Of a stretch of DNA of 19,542 nt, positions 1-7,853 are shown piece by piece (within the stretch, counting starts at the first letter, position 1; every line of letters begins with the position of its first letter). Made by a program: the position numbers and the translations under genes. This DNA comes from Bacteroidales bacterium (GTDB taxonomy: Bacteria; Bacteroidota; Bacteroidia; Bacteroidales; Muribaculaceae), in NCBI GenBank assembly GCA_900769345.1, contig CAAGGJ010000073.1, forward strand, positions 1 to 19,542, given 5' to 3'. Below the pieces are notes generated by a model. The model worked only from the letters and a program-made list of their open reading frames with translations, had not been told where the DNA came from and searched no databases.

Positions 1-158
1 CGCTCGCATCAAATGTATCTTGAAAACTTTTAAACTCTATTAACTCGCTGTAAACCATAGAGTTGTGGCGATTTTAGCACCCAAAATGACCTATACGCCT
101 AAATAAATACCGCAACAAATAGATGATGTGAATCGGTGATAATAAAAATATTAACAAA

Positions 159-180
159 TATTTGCCACTCTGGGCAAATA
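159..180. repeat. 8-bp inverted repeat upstream of the recA promoter
   Basis: TATTTGCC and GGCAAATA form a perfect 8-bp inverted repeat around a 6-base centre. It lies 22 bases upstream of the predicted -33 box of recA. It could be an operator, or the end of an upstream transcript. No T-run follows it on the plus strand, so a rho-independent terminator is not well supported. It does not resemble the E. coli LexA box. Its function is unknown. Confidence 0.4.
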
Positions 181-202
181 ATTTGCGCATACTATTTATT
201 TC

Positions 203-233
203 TTTGCATTGTGATAAGAAATTATTATATTTG
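203..233 (+). promoter_or_regulatory. recA promoter, Bacteroidetes sigma-ABfr type
   Basis: TTTG at 203-206 and TATATTTG at 226-233 are separated by exactly 19 bases. This fits the Bacteroidetes housekeeping consensus (TTTG, about 19 bases, TAnnTTTG) without mismatch. Transcription should start near base 240, leaving a leader of about 78 bases before recA. No Shine-Dalgarno sequence precedes the ATG, which is usual in this phylum. Confidence 0.75.
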
Positions 234-317
234 TGTTGACAAAAAGGCGCCGACGATGCTTGTGTATCAATGCGCTGATTGACAAAGAATTATTAACAAA
301 AATACCAATATAGAACA

Positions 318-1391
318 ATGGCAAAAGAATTAGAATTTGACGGCGAACTTGAGCCTCAGGGTGTGGCAAAGCAGCCAAATCGTGTTCCTGTATCGGCCGA
401 AAAGTTGAAAGCTCTGCAAGTGGCTATGGATAAGATAGACAAGAGCTATGGCAGGGGATCGATAATGAAACTCGGCGACGACAAGGTGGAAGAAGTGGAT
501 GTGATCCCTACCGGGTCTATCGGCCTTAACTATGCGCTTGGCGTAGGTGGATATCCTCGCGGACGTATCATCGAAATTTATGGTCCGGAATCGAGCGGTA
601 AGACCACTCTCGCTATCCACGCTATAGCCGAAGCTCAAAAGCAGGGCGGTATTGCGGCTATCATCGATGCCGAACATGCTTTCGACCGCTTCTATGCCGA
701 AAAACTCGGTGTGGATGTGAATAGCCTTCTTATTGCTCAACCCGACTGTGGTGAACAGGCTCTTGAGATTGCTGATCAACTTATCCGCAGTTCGGCTATC
801 GACATTATTGTAATCGACTCTGTGGCAGCTCTTACGCCTAAGGCTGAAATAGAGGGCGAGATGGGCGAAAGCAAGATGGGCTTGCAAGCTCGCCTTATGA
901 GCCAGGCTTTGCGCAAACTCACTGCCACCATAGCCAAAACCAACACTTGCTGCATATTCATCAATCAGCTTCGCGATAAACTCGGTGTGCTCTTTGGCAC
1001 GCCCGAGACCACTACCGGCGGTAACGCACTGAAGTTCTACAGTTCGGTGCGCATCGATATCCGACGCATTGGTCAGATTAAGAACGGCGAGGATGTGCTG
1101 GGTAATATGACACGCGTGAAAGTGGTTAAGAACAAGGTGGCACCTCCTTTCCGCAAGACTGAGTTTGAGATTCTCTTTGGCGAAGGAATATCGCGTAACG
1201 GCGAAATAATCGACCTTGGCGTTCAGTTCGGAATTGTTAAGAAGAGCGGTAGCTGGTTCTCTTATGGCGACACAAAACTCGGACAAGGTCGCGATGCTGT
1301 GAAGCAGATTATTGCCGATAATCCCGAATTGGCTGAAGAACTCGAAACAAAGATTTTTGCAGCTATGCAAGGCAAAACCGAAGAACAATAA
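318..1391 (+). CDS. recA: Recombinase RecA
   Basis: RecA is the ATP-dependent strand-exchange protein of homologous recombination and DNA-damage repair in the cytoplasm. The 357 residues match the family's usual length. Walker A is GPESSGKT at 89-96, the catalytic glutamate is in IDAEHA (E120), and Walker B is IIVIDS at about 164-169. The L2 DNA-binding loop lies near 223-238 and reads FGTPETTTGG, with Thr where most RecA proteins have Asn (FGNPETTTGG). The N-terminal 25 residues are an acidic extension common in Bacteroidetes homologues. The ATG is chosen because it sits about 85 bases after a consensus promoter and gives a normal N-terminus. The gene appears monocistronic, with its own promoter and terminator. 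The family assignment is certain. Confidence 0.98.
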   Translation: MAKELEFDGELEPQGVAKQPNRVPVSAEKLKALQVAMDKIDKSYGRGSIMKLGDDKVEEVDVIPTGSIGLNYALGVGGYPRGRIIEIYGPESSGKTTLAIHAIAEAQKQGGIAAIIDAEHAFDRFYAEKLGVDVNSLLIAQPDCGEQALEIADQLIRSSAIDIIVIDSVAALTPKAEIEGEMGESKMGLQARLMSQALRKLTATIAKTNTCCIFINQLRDKLGVLFGTPETTTGGNALKFYSSVRIDIRRIGQIKNGEDVLGNMTRVKVVKNKVAPPFRKTEFEILFGEGISRNGEIIDLGVQFGIVKKSGSWFSYGDTKLGQGRDAVKQIIADNPELAEELETKIFAAMQGKTEEQ

Positions 1392-1413
1392 TAACATCTA
1401 CTTCGATATCACT

Positions 1414-1452
1414 AAAGCCGGATGCCTCACGAAAGAAGCACCCGGCTTTTTT
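1414..1452 (+). terminator. Rho-independent terminator of recA
   Basis: AAAGCCGG at 1414-1421 pairs with CCGGCTTT at 1442-1449, and the T-run continues to 1452. A loop of 20 bases with some further possible pairing lies between the arms. It starts 23 bases after the recA stop codon. This is a well-formed intrinsic terminator. Confidence 0.8.
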
Positions 1453-1466
1453 ATAAGCCTTATTCG

Positions 1467-1499
1467 TCCGACAAGTCTGACCAGTCCGACAAGTCCGAC
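1467..1499. repeat. 9-bp tandem repeat, about 3.7 copies
   Basis: TCCGACAAG (1467-1475), TCTGACCAG (1476-1484), TCCGACAAG (1485-1493) and TCCGAC (1494-1499) lie head to tail in the 372-base gap between recA and the GH35 gene. The second copy differs at two positions. The repeat does not lie in a credible gene. It could be a dispersed short repeat of this genome or a slippage-prone tract. Confidence 0.65.
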
Positions 1500-1529
1500 T
1501 TTCCCTATGGCACTACATTCTTGCTCATT

Positions 1530-1571
1530 CTACTGCAAAAATCATTGTATTTACAATAGTTTTTGCAGTAG
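1530..1571. repeat. 42-bp near-perfect palindrome
   Basis: Two 20-base arms, beginning CTACTGCAAAAA and ending TTTTTGCAGTAG, pair at 18 of 20 positions around a TT centre. The only mismatches are TC (1542-1543) opposite AG (1558-1559). The palindrome stands between the recA terminator and the GH35 promoter, 35 bases upstream of that promoter's -33 box. As RNA it would make a long hairpin. As DNA it could be a dimer-binding site or a remnant of a small mobile element. There is no T-tract of terminator type after it. Confidence 0.75.
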
Positions 1572-1605
1572 TGGTGCGTTGGTGGCGTAATTGGTGATGA
1601 TAGCT

Positions 1606-1636
1606 TTTGATATGCCGAATAAAAGGTGTAATTTTG
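1606..1636 (+). promoter_or_regulatory. Promoter of the GH35 gene, Bacteroidetes type
   Basis: TTTG at 1606-1609 and TAATTTTG at 1629-1636 are separated by 19 bases, an exact match to the Bacteroidetes consensus. The predicted transcription start is near 1643, giving a leader of about 120 bases, long enough to hold some regulation. No known riboswitch was recognised in the leader. Confidence 0.7.
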
Positions 1637-1763
1637 TATATCCACGATGATAAGCCTGTTCACAGCCACTTATATCCTCATTGGGCACGGGCTTTGTGGA
1701 GAATTTTTTATTACAATAAACCATTTTATAATCTAAAATAATCAAAAATAACAGAAACTGTAT

Positions 1764-4091
1764 ATGAAAATCAAGTATGCTTTGATAGCCTTGCTTTTAA
1801 CTTGTGTGATGATGGGCTGCAGGGGCAGTCATCCGGGAACTTTTGAGGTTGGGGAGAACACCTTCTTGCTCAATGGCGAACCATTTGTGGTGAAAGCGGC
1901 CGAAATGCACTACCCTCGCATACCGCGCGAATATTGGGAGCATCGCATAGAGATGTGTAAGGCTCTGGGCATGAACACCATTTGCCTGTATGTGTTTTGG
2001 AACCTGCATGAGCAAACTCCCGGCAACTTCGATTTCTCGGGAAATAAAGATATTGCAGCATTTTGCCGACTGGCGCAGAAGCATGGCATGTATGTGATAG
2101 TTCGCCCGGGTCCGTATGTATGTGCCGAATGGGAGATGGGTGGCTTGCCTTGGTGGCTGCTCAAGAACGATAGCGTGCAACTGCGCACTCAAGACCCCTT
2201 CTATATGAAGCATGTGGGGCAATTTATGCGCCAAGTGGGCAAGCAATTAGGCGATTTGCAAATTACTCGCGGTGGAAGTATTATTATGGTGCAAGTGGAG
2301 AACGAATATGGGGCATATGCCACCGATAAGGCATATATCTCGGCTATTCGCGACACTGTGCGAGCTGCCGGATTCGATGAAGTGCAACTGTTTCAGTGCG
2401 ACTGGAGTTCGAATTTCCAAAACAATGCGCTCGATGACTTGCTTTGGACCGTGAATTTCGGCACCGGGGCTGATATCAATGCTCAATTCGAAAAATTGCG
2501 CGAATTGCGCCCCAATACGCCGCTTATGTGCAGCGAATACTGGAGCGGATGGTTCGACCACTGGGGCCGTAATCATGCCACTCGCGATGGCGCGGTGATG
2601 GTGCAGGGCATTCGTGATATGCTCAGTCAGGGCATCTCTTTCAGCCTCTATATGACTCATGGCGGCACCACATTCGGCCATTGGGGTGGCGCTAACAATC
2701 CTTCTTATTCGGCTATGTGTAGCAGCTACGACTACGATGCGCCCATCAGCGAAGCCGGATGGACCACCGAAAAGTATTACCAACTCCGCGATATGCTCAA
2801 AGAATATTTGGGCGAAGGTGAGGCGTTGCCCGATGTGCCGGAAGCTATTCCGGTGATGGCGGTGCCGGCTATTCGCTTCTCTCAAGTGGCTCCTCTTATG
2901 GATGTTCTACCACAACCTAAGCGCTCGGAGCAGATTAAGCCTATGGAGAAGTTCGACCAAGGATGGGGCTCCATTCTCTATCGCACACGCGTGAAGAGCG
3001 ATGTGGCTAAGGGCACAATACTGAAGATTACCGAACAGCACGACTGGACTCAGGTGTTTATAGATGGCACGCTCGTGGCGCGTCTTGACCGCCGCAAAGG
3101 TGAGCAGGAGTGCGAATTGCCCGAATTGAAAGCCGGAGCAACCATCGATTTGCTCGTTGAGGCTATGGGTAGAGTGAATTTCGACAAATCGATTCACGAC
3201 CGCAAAGGCATAACCGAAAAGGTGGAACTGGTGCACAACGGCGTGGCTGAAAACCTCACAGGATGGGAGGTTTTCAACTATCCTACCGATTTGGAAGTAG
3301 ATGACATGTGCTTTATGGATATAGAGAAGTGGCAACCTGCCACCGACGAGGATATCCCGGCTTATTATCGCGCCACTTTCAGGTTGGACAAGACTGCCGA
3401 CACCTTCCTCAATATGGAAAAATGGGGCAAAGGTTTGGTTTGGGTCAATGGGCATTGCATTGGTCGATTCTGGGAAATAGGTCCTCAGCAAACTCTGTAT
3501 TTGCCGGGATGTTGGCTTAAGAAGGGCGAGAATGAGATTGTTGTACTCGATTTAAAGGGTCCGAGGGAAACAGTGGTCGAGGGGCTCGAACGTCCTATCC
3601 TCGACTGCTTGCGCTCTGAAACACAAACCATAAACATAAAACAATGGAACGAACTATATTCCGATGACATCAAGCCCGTGTGGGAAGGCGAATTAGAACG
3701 AAAAAGTGGTTGGTCGCAGATATCCACCACAGCCGCCTCCGGTCGCTACTTCGGCATCGAGATAGTCGACAGCTACGATAAAAGTGGTGCCACGGCGATA
3801 GCCGAACTCGATGTGTTGGGGGCCGATGGCAAGCCTCTGTCGCGAGAAAAGTGGCGTGTGGCTTATGTCAGCAGCGAATCGGCCGATGGAAATCACACAG
3901 CCGACAAATTGTATGATTTGCAAGAAAGTATTTATTGGCTTACCGATGCCAAGGATGCTGCACCTCACCGTTTGGTGATAGATTTGGGCAAATCGATTCG
4001 CGTGGCAGGTTTCAGAATGATGCCACGAGCCGAATCCGGCAATCCTCAGCAGCCAAAACGCTGCAGAGTGTATGTGTTTAAGGACGAATAA
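1764..4091 (+). CDS. GH35 beta-galactosidase lipoprotein with C-terminal F5/8-like domain
   Basis: This enzyme is predicted to release non-reducing-end beta-linked galactose. Residues 1-18 are an SPII signal with Cys19 as the lipidated residue (MMGC), so it is anchored to a membrane; the Cys is not followed by an acidic export signal, so periplasmic or surface location is open. The GH35 barrel covers about 32-345. The acid/base is expected to be E181 in VENEYG and the nucleophile E258 in CSEYWSGW, by analogy with human GLB1. Beta-sandwich domains of the GH35 type follow at about 385-625 (including GRFWEIGPQQTLYLP). Residues about 640-775 look like a discoidin/F5/8 type C (CBM32-like) module. 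The length of 775 suits Bacteroides GH35 proteins. It has its own promoter and converges with the DUF4251 gene, whose stop is 18 bases away, with no clear terminator between them. Substrate linkage cannot be read from the sequence. Confidence 0.92.
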   Translation: MKIKYALIALLLTCVMMGCRGSHPGTFEVGENTFLLNGEPFVVKAAEMHYPRIPREYWEHRIEMCKALGMNTICLYVFWNLHEQTPGNFDFSGNKDIAAFCRLAQKHGMYVIVRPGPYVCAEWEMGGLPWWLLKNDSVQLRTQDPFYMKHVGQFMRQVGKQLGDLQITRGGSIIMVQVENEYGAYATDKAYISAIRDTVRAAGFDEVQLFQCDWSSNFQNNALDDLLWTVNFGTGADINAQFEKLRELRPNTPLMCSEYWSGWFDHWGRNHATRDGAVMVQGIRDMLSQGISFSLYMTHGGTTFGHWGGANNPSYSAMCSSYDYDAPISEAGWTTEKYYQLRDMLKEYLGEGEALPDVPEAIPVMAVPAIRFSQVAPLMDVLPQPKRSEQIKPMEKFDQGWGSILYRTRVKSDVAKGTILKITEQHDWTQVFIDGTLVARLDRRKGEQECELPELKAGATIDLLVEAMGRVNFDKSIHDRKGITEKVELVHNGVAENLTGWEVFNYPTDLEVDDMCFMDIEKWQPATDEDIPAYYRATFRLDKTADTFLNMEKWGKGLVWVNGHCIGRFWEIGPQQTLYLPGCWLKKGENEIVVLDLKGPRETVVEGLERPILDCLRSETQTINIKQWNELYSDDIKPVWEGELERKSGWSQISTTAASGRYFGIEIVDSYDKSGATAIAELDVLGADGKPLSREKWRVAYVSSESADGNHTADKLYDLQESIYWLTDAKDAAPHRLVIDLGKSIRVAGFRMMPRAESGNPQQPKRCRVYVFKDE

Positions 4092-4109
4092 AGTGCTGCT
4101 ATGCGACGA

Positions 4110-4631
4110 TTATTGCAATTCGAGGGGCATATCGAGGTAGCCGTCGAAACTGATGGTTTCGCGTCGGCGGGAACGGACTTCGATATGTGCTTTTCCGTTG
4201 TCGAAGACTTCAACAATATATAGAAATGTGTCCTCCGAGTTGTGGGTGGTGATTTCGATGCGGTTGAAAGCTTTCTTATTGTTTCTCACAGCTTGAATAT
4301 CATCGATTTTTGCCTCGAAATTCAGTCCTGCTCCGCCGTTGAAGGGCAACGAATAGGCTTGCCCGAAATATGGCAGGTGTGAGATGATGGTGTCGCCTTT
4401 CACCACAAGCGAGTAGCCGTAGGATAGGGCATGACCCATGCCTCGCCGAGGGGTTACGCGGTCCACTTGTATCACGAAGTGGCTATCGGTGATGGAATTT
4501 ATCACATATTGCGCCTGCTGTTGCTTGATAAGCGCCTTTTCTTGCGGTGTGAGGCGCGACGATGAGCATGATGCCACGACAAGGCACACAGTAAGCAAAG
4601 TTAATGGTAATAACAGATTGCGGTAACGCAT
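4110..4631 (-). CDS. DUF4251 family lipoprotein
   Basis: This is a 173-residue lipoprotein of unknown function. Residues 1-21 form an SPII signal ending VASC (Cys22). The remainder matches the pattern of the Bacteroidetes DUF4251 family: a central stretch reading LPYFGQAY near residue 90, a glycine-rich FNGGAGLNF, and a beta-rich end. No catalytic motif is visible. The gene follows the GH109-like gene on the same strand after a 76-base gap that holds a terminator-like hairpin, so it may have its own transcript. The family is assigned from remembered motifs. Its link with the glycan enzymes is only positional. Confidence 0.75.
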   Translation of the reverse strand: MRYRNLLLPLTLLTVCLVVASCSSSRLTPQEKALIKQQQAQYVINSITDSHFVIQVDRVTPRRGMGHALSYGYSLVVKGDTIISHLPYFGQAYSLPFNGGAGLNFEAKIDDIQAVRNNKKAFNRIEITTHNSEDTFLYIVEVFDNGKAHIEVRSRRRETISFDGYLDMPLELQ

Positions 4632-4652
4632 AATTCTAAAATAAACGAATGA

Positions 4653-4690
4653 TGGCGAGGGAAGAATCTACCACCCCCGCCACCATTTTT
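4653..4690. terminator. Terminator-like hairpin between the GH109-like and DUF4251 genes
   Basis: TGGCGAGGG at 4653-4661 pairs with CCCCCGCCA at 4674-4682 with one mismatch. On the plus strand a T8 run follows at once. On the minus strand, where the flanking genes are read, the tail is only moderately T-rich (ATTCGTTTATTTT). It could end the sialidase-sulfatase-GH109 transcript, or stop plus-strand read-through from the GH35 gene, or do both. Confidence 0.5.
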
Positions 4691-4707
4691 TTTATATATT
4701 CGATATA

Positions 4708-6267
4708 TTATTTCTTCGATTTTTTCTTAGCCTTTTTTTCGGCTTCGGCGGCTTGCTTGGCACCTGCTTCCTTGAGGCGTGCAGTGGCTTGCTTAGCCAG
4801 TTCGGCAGCTTTTGCTTCATCGGCAGCCGAGGCAAACGCGTGGCGATAGCCCTTCACGTCGTCCCAGTGACCGCGAGTGAAGTCGGGCACTTCTACAGGA
4901 GCACAGTTGTGATCCATCGAGAGCGAACCGAGTTCGGCGAGGCAGCACCATTCGGCGAGGTCATAAACGTCCATATCGAGTGGCAGACCATTCTGCAAGC
5001 AGTAGATGAGACGGCAGTCCATAATGAAGTCCATACCGCCGTGACCGCCCACTTCCTTAGCCATCTCGCCATATTTTTTAAGGATTGGGTGCTCATACTT
5101 GTTGACGAGGGCTTGCATATCATCTTTTTCGAGGAAGCTGTGCGAGCTGATGTTGTCGTTCTTTGGAGTAACACCTGCGCTTTGGAGTTGCTTTTGGTCT
5201 AAAGCATAGCCTTCAACGGGATACTTATTGGCGAAGCCCTTGGTACCGGTGAGTTGGAACAAGCGGTTGTAGGGCTGCGGAGTCATGGTGTTGTGTTGGA
5301 TTTCGATCACCTTGCCGAGTTCGGTGCGGATAAGAGTGGTGGTGTGGTCGCCGTTGCGGAACACTTCGCAGTTTTCGCCCATACGTTCGCTCACGAGTTC
5401 CTTACCGTGCACCGACTTGGTGTCCATAGCCACAAGAGTGGTCATGCGGTCGCCGCGGTGTATGTTGAGGCATTGCGCTACCGGGCCGAGGCCGTGAGTG
5501 GCGTAAACGTCGCCGCGATTGCGCTGGTTGTAGCGCAGACGCCAGCCGAGTTTGTCCTTTTCGCCATCCTTCCAATAATAGTCCCAGAATGGGCTCAAAT
5601 CGTGGATATATGCACCCTGGGCGCGAATCACTTCGCCAAACACGCCTTGTTGAGCCATGTTGAGCGAGTTCATTTCGAACCAGTCGTAGCAGCAGTTTTC
5701 GAGAATCATGCAGTGCACGCGCTTGCTTTCGCTCAGGTTGATAAGTTGCCAACATTGGTCGAGGTTCATGGCTGCAGGCACTTCAATAGCCACGTGCTTG
5801 CCGTTTTCCATGGCGCACTTAGCCACGGGGAAGTGGTGATTCCAGTCGGTGCAGACATACACGAGGTCGATATCAGAGCGTTTGCAGAGTTCCACATAAC
5901 CGTCTTCGCCGCTATAGATGTCGGCGAGCGGCATGCTTGCGCGTTTTAGATACTCTTGGCATTTTTCGGCACGTTCTTTTTCATAATCGCACAAGGCTTT
6001 CACTTCCACGCCGGGGATATACATAAATCGCTCCACAGCCGAAGGTCCGCGCATACCGAGACCCACGAAAGCCACTCTCACTACTTCGAGTTTCGGACAA
6101 GCCATGCCTATTACGTCCTTCTGACCGGCAGGGCGTTCGGGCGATTCGGTAACGATGGTGTTGCCTGCCCAGTGCCATTTTGTGTTGGCTGAGAGTGCTT
6201 GTGCATTGGCTCCCGCCACACTCATTGCAGCCAATAGAGCCACAAATAAAACTTTAATTTTCTTCAT
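4708..6267 (-). CDS. Gfo/Idh/MocA family protein, GH109 (alpha-N-acetylgalactosaminidase)-like
   Basis: The 519-residue protein has an SPI signal (cleavage likely after ANA at 20-22). It then has an NAD-binding Rossmann fold beginning VRVAFVGLGMRG (63-74). EVP (162-164) corresponds to the conserved GKH..EVP element. A C-terminal oxidoreductase domain carries the GH109-like signatures ENCCYDW (190-196), GAYIHDL (218-224) and YATHGLGPV (255-263). GH109 enzymes use bound NAD in an oxidation-elimination mechanism to remove terminal alpha-GalNAc, for example from blood group A. Many family members are untested, so another sugar substrate is possible. The last 40 residues are a lysine/alanine-rich tail ending AEKKAKKKSKK, which the fold does not need. 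It is the third gene of the sialidase-sulfatase operon, 44 bases after the sulfatase gene. Confidence 0.82.
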   Translation of the reverse strand: MKKIKVLFVALLAAMSVAGANAQALSANTKWHWAGNTIVTESPERPAGQKDVIGMACPKLEVVRVAFVGLGMRGPSAVERFMYIPGVEVKALCDYEKERAEKCQEYLKRASMPLADIYSGEDGYVELCKRSDIDLVYVCTDWNHHFPVAKCAMENGKHVAIEVPAAMNLDQCWQLINLSESKRVHCMILENCCYDWFEMNSLNMAQQGVFGEVIRAQGAYIHDLSPFWDYYWKDGEKDKLGWRLRYNQRNRGDVYATHGLGPVAQCLNIHRGDRMTTLVAMDTKSVHGKELVSERMGENCEVFRNGDHTTTLIRTELGKVIEIQHNTMTPQPYNRLFQLTGTKGFANKYPVEGYALDQKQLQSAGVTPKNDNISSHSFLEKDDMQALVNKYEHPILKKYGEMAKEVGGHGGMDFIMDCRLIYCLQNGLPLDMDVYDLAEWCCLAELGSLSMDHNCAPVEVPDFTRGHWDDVKGYRHAFASAADEAKAAELAKQATARLKEAGAKQAAEAEKKAKKKSKK

Positions 6268-6311
6268 TTTTGTTAGTTTTTTTAGTTTAGTTAATAAAAA
6301 TTCTATTCACA

Positions 6312-7847
6312 TTATCGTTTCGCCTCGGGTAGTGTTACCCTAAAGGCGGAATTTTCGGTATGTTCGCTGTGTACTATGTCCACCAGTTCAGCCACACGGT
6401 CGGGGTAGATGTCGGCCAAATCGTGGTCTTCATGCACATCGTTGGCGAGGTTGTAGAGGTGTGGTTTCCCGGCTTCCACCACCAGTTTCCAGTCGCCGCT
6501 ACGCACGGCTATCAGGTCGGTTTCGTGAAATTCCCAGTAGAGATGATGGTGAACGGGTTGGTTGCCGCCCAAGAGTGTGGGTGCAAACGAGAGTCCGTCG
6601 AAATAATCGGGCTTCAACTCTTTGTTGGCATAGCGCTTTTCGTAGTTTTTCACGCCTATGATATCGCAAAGCGTGGGCATTACGTCATAGAACGCCAATT
6701 GGTGTTGACTCACTTGCCCGGGTGCGATTTTTGAGGGCCACGATACGATAAACGGCACTCTTATGCCGCCTTCGAGGCATTGGCGCTTTAGTCCGCGCAA
6801 CTTGCCGTCGCGCCCGAAAAATTCGGGATCGGCGCCGCCTTCTTCGTGAGGACCATTATCGCTGGTAAACACCACTATGGTGTTGTCGTAAAGCCCTTTG
6901 CGCTTGAGTAGAGCCACTATCTCGCCCACATAGGCATCGAGGCGCGTTATCATAGCGGCAAACTGTGCGTGGGTGTGCACCACAGGGTTGTAGCGCGACC
7001 CTTCGTCACCGCCCCAAGTGCGGTCTTCAAAGAATAGGCGTTTGTATTTAGCCACTATCGAGTCGGCGGGTTGTGCCAACTCGGCATGCGGCAGTGTGTA
7101 GGTGAGTATGCCGAAGAACGGTTGTCCGTCTTTTCGACTCTCGAGCCACTGCATGGCGCGGCGATGAATGATATCGGCTGAATACTGCTTGCGCAGGCTA
7201 TAACCGTCGCCAAACATAGGATGCTGCACATTCTGTTGCATCACTTCGCGCACCACAGTGGTGTCGCCCAAGCTTTTGCTGTAGCGATTGAGAAAATTTG
7301 GGAAGTAGAGATGTGCTTGAAATTGGCAGATATAGCCGAAAAATTCGTCGATGCCGCGGCGGTCGGGTGTCGACTCCGAGCCTTCATATCCTCCCGCCCA
7401 TTTGCCGAACATGCCTGTGGTGTAGCCGTTGTCTTTCATTATCTCGGGCAAGATGATGTGTCGGCTGTCGTAAGGTTCCTGCCCTACGCGCGAGTAGTCG
7501 TAGCAATTGCCATATTTCACCATAGGCGAGTCGGTCCAATACTCGCGGTTGCCACGCACGGCAGTGTGGCCGCTGTGCTGCCCTGTCATGAGGCAAGCAC
7601 GCGAAGGAGCACTCACCGGGCTGCCGGCATAGGCTTGCGTGAACAGTATGCCTGAGCGTGCGAGGCTGTCGATGTGCGGCGTGTCGATGAGTCGTTGGCC
7701 ATAGCATCCCAAGTCGCCGTAGCCCATATCGTCGCACATTATATAGAGCACATTGGGGCGCTTCGGGGCTTCGGTAGCCACCGCAAGCGAAGCCACTGTG
7801 GCTCCACACATCAGCGTGAGATATTTTGCTTCGGTCAACTTGTTCAT
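6312..7847 (-). CDS. Secreted serine-type sulfatase (S1 family)
   Basis: This protein hydrolyses a sulfate ester, probably on a glycan. Residues 1-25 are a probable signal peptide. The S1 sulfatase fold follows with the metal ligands in DDMGYGD (39-45). The modification motif is SAPSRACLMTG (79-89), where Ser79 would be turned into formylglycine. Supporting residues include K149 in GKW, H254 in LPH, and D330/N331 in TSDNGPH. Serine-type sulfatases need an anaerobic sulfatase-maturating radical-SAM enzyme, which is not in this window. The ATG is 6 bases after the sialidase stop, so the two genes are almost certainly co-transcribed. The length of 511 is normal. The S1 subfamily and exact sulfated sugar cannot be fixed here; galactose or GalNAc sulfate would fit the neighbours. 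Confidence 0.93.
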   Translation of the reverse strand: MNKLTEAKYLTLMCGATVASLAVATEAPKRPNVLYIMCDDMGYGDLGCYGQRLIDTPHIDSLARSGILFTQAYAGSPVSAPSRACLMTGQHSGHTAVRGNREYWTDSPMVKYGNCYDYSRVGQEPYDSRHIILPEIMKDNGYTTGMFGKWAGGYEGSESTPDRRGIDEFFGYICQFQAHLYFPNFLNRYSKSLGDTTVVREVMQQNVQHPMFGDGYSLRKQYSADIIHRRAMQWLESRKDGQPFFGILTYTLPHAELAQPADSIVAKYKRLFFEDRTWGGDEGSRYNPVVHTHAQFAAMITRLDAYVGEIVALLKRKGLYDNTIVVFTSDNGPHEEGGADPEFFGRDGKLRGLKRQCLEGGIRVPFIVSWPSKIAPGQVSQHQLAFYDVMPTLCDIIGVKNYEKRYANKELKPDYFDGLSFAPTLLGGNQPVHHHLYWEFHETDLIAVRSGDWKLVVEAGKPHLYNLANDVHEDHDLADIYPDRVAELVDIVHSEHTENSAFRVTLPEAKR

Positions 7848-7853
7848 AGCCGT

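Noticed and set aside
1..43. C-terminal end of an upstream gene
   Set aside because: Two frames are open from base 1 to stops at 33 and 43, but 10 to 13 residues are too few to support or identify a gene.
330..1397. A 355-codon open frame on the minus strand across recA
   Set aside because: It lies fully opposite recA and its translation shows no family motifs. It results from the codon bias of recA.
2247..2885. A 212-codon minus-strand frame across the GH35 gene
   Set aside because: It is opposite the catalytic domain of a well-supported gene and has no recognisable features.
5254..5949. A 231-codon plus-strand open frame within the GH109-like gene
   Set aside because: It is antisense to a gene with clear domain motifs and has a His/Val/Ala-rich composition typical of shadow frames.
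7221..7655. A 144-codon plus-strand frame in the sulfatase gene
   Set aside because: It is antisense to the sulfatase catalytic region and lacks any motif.
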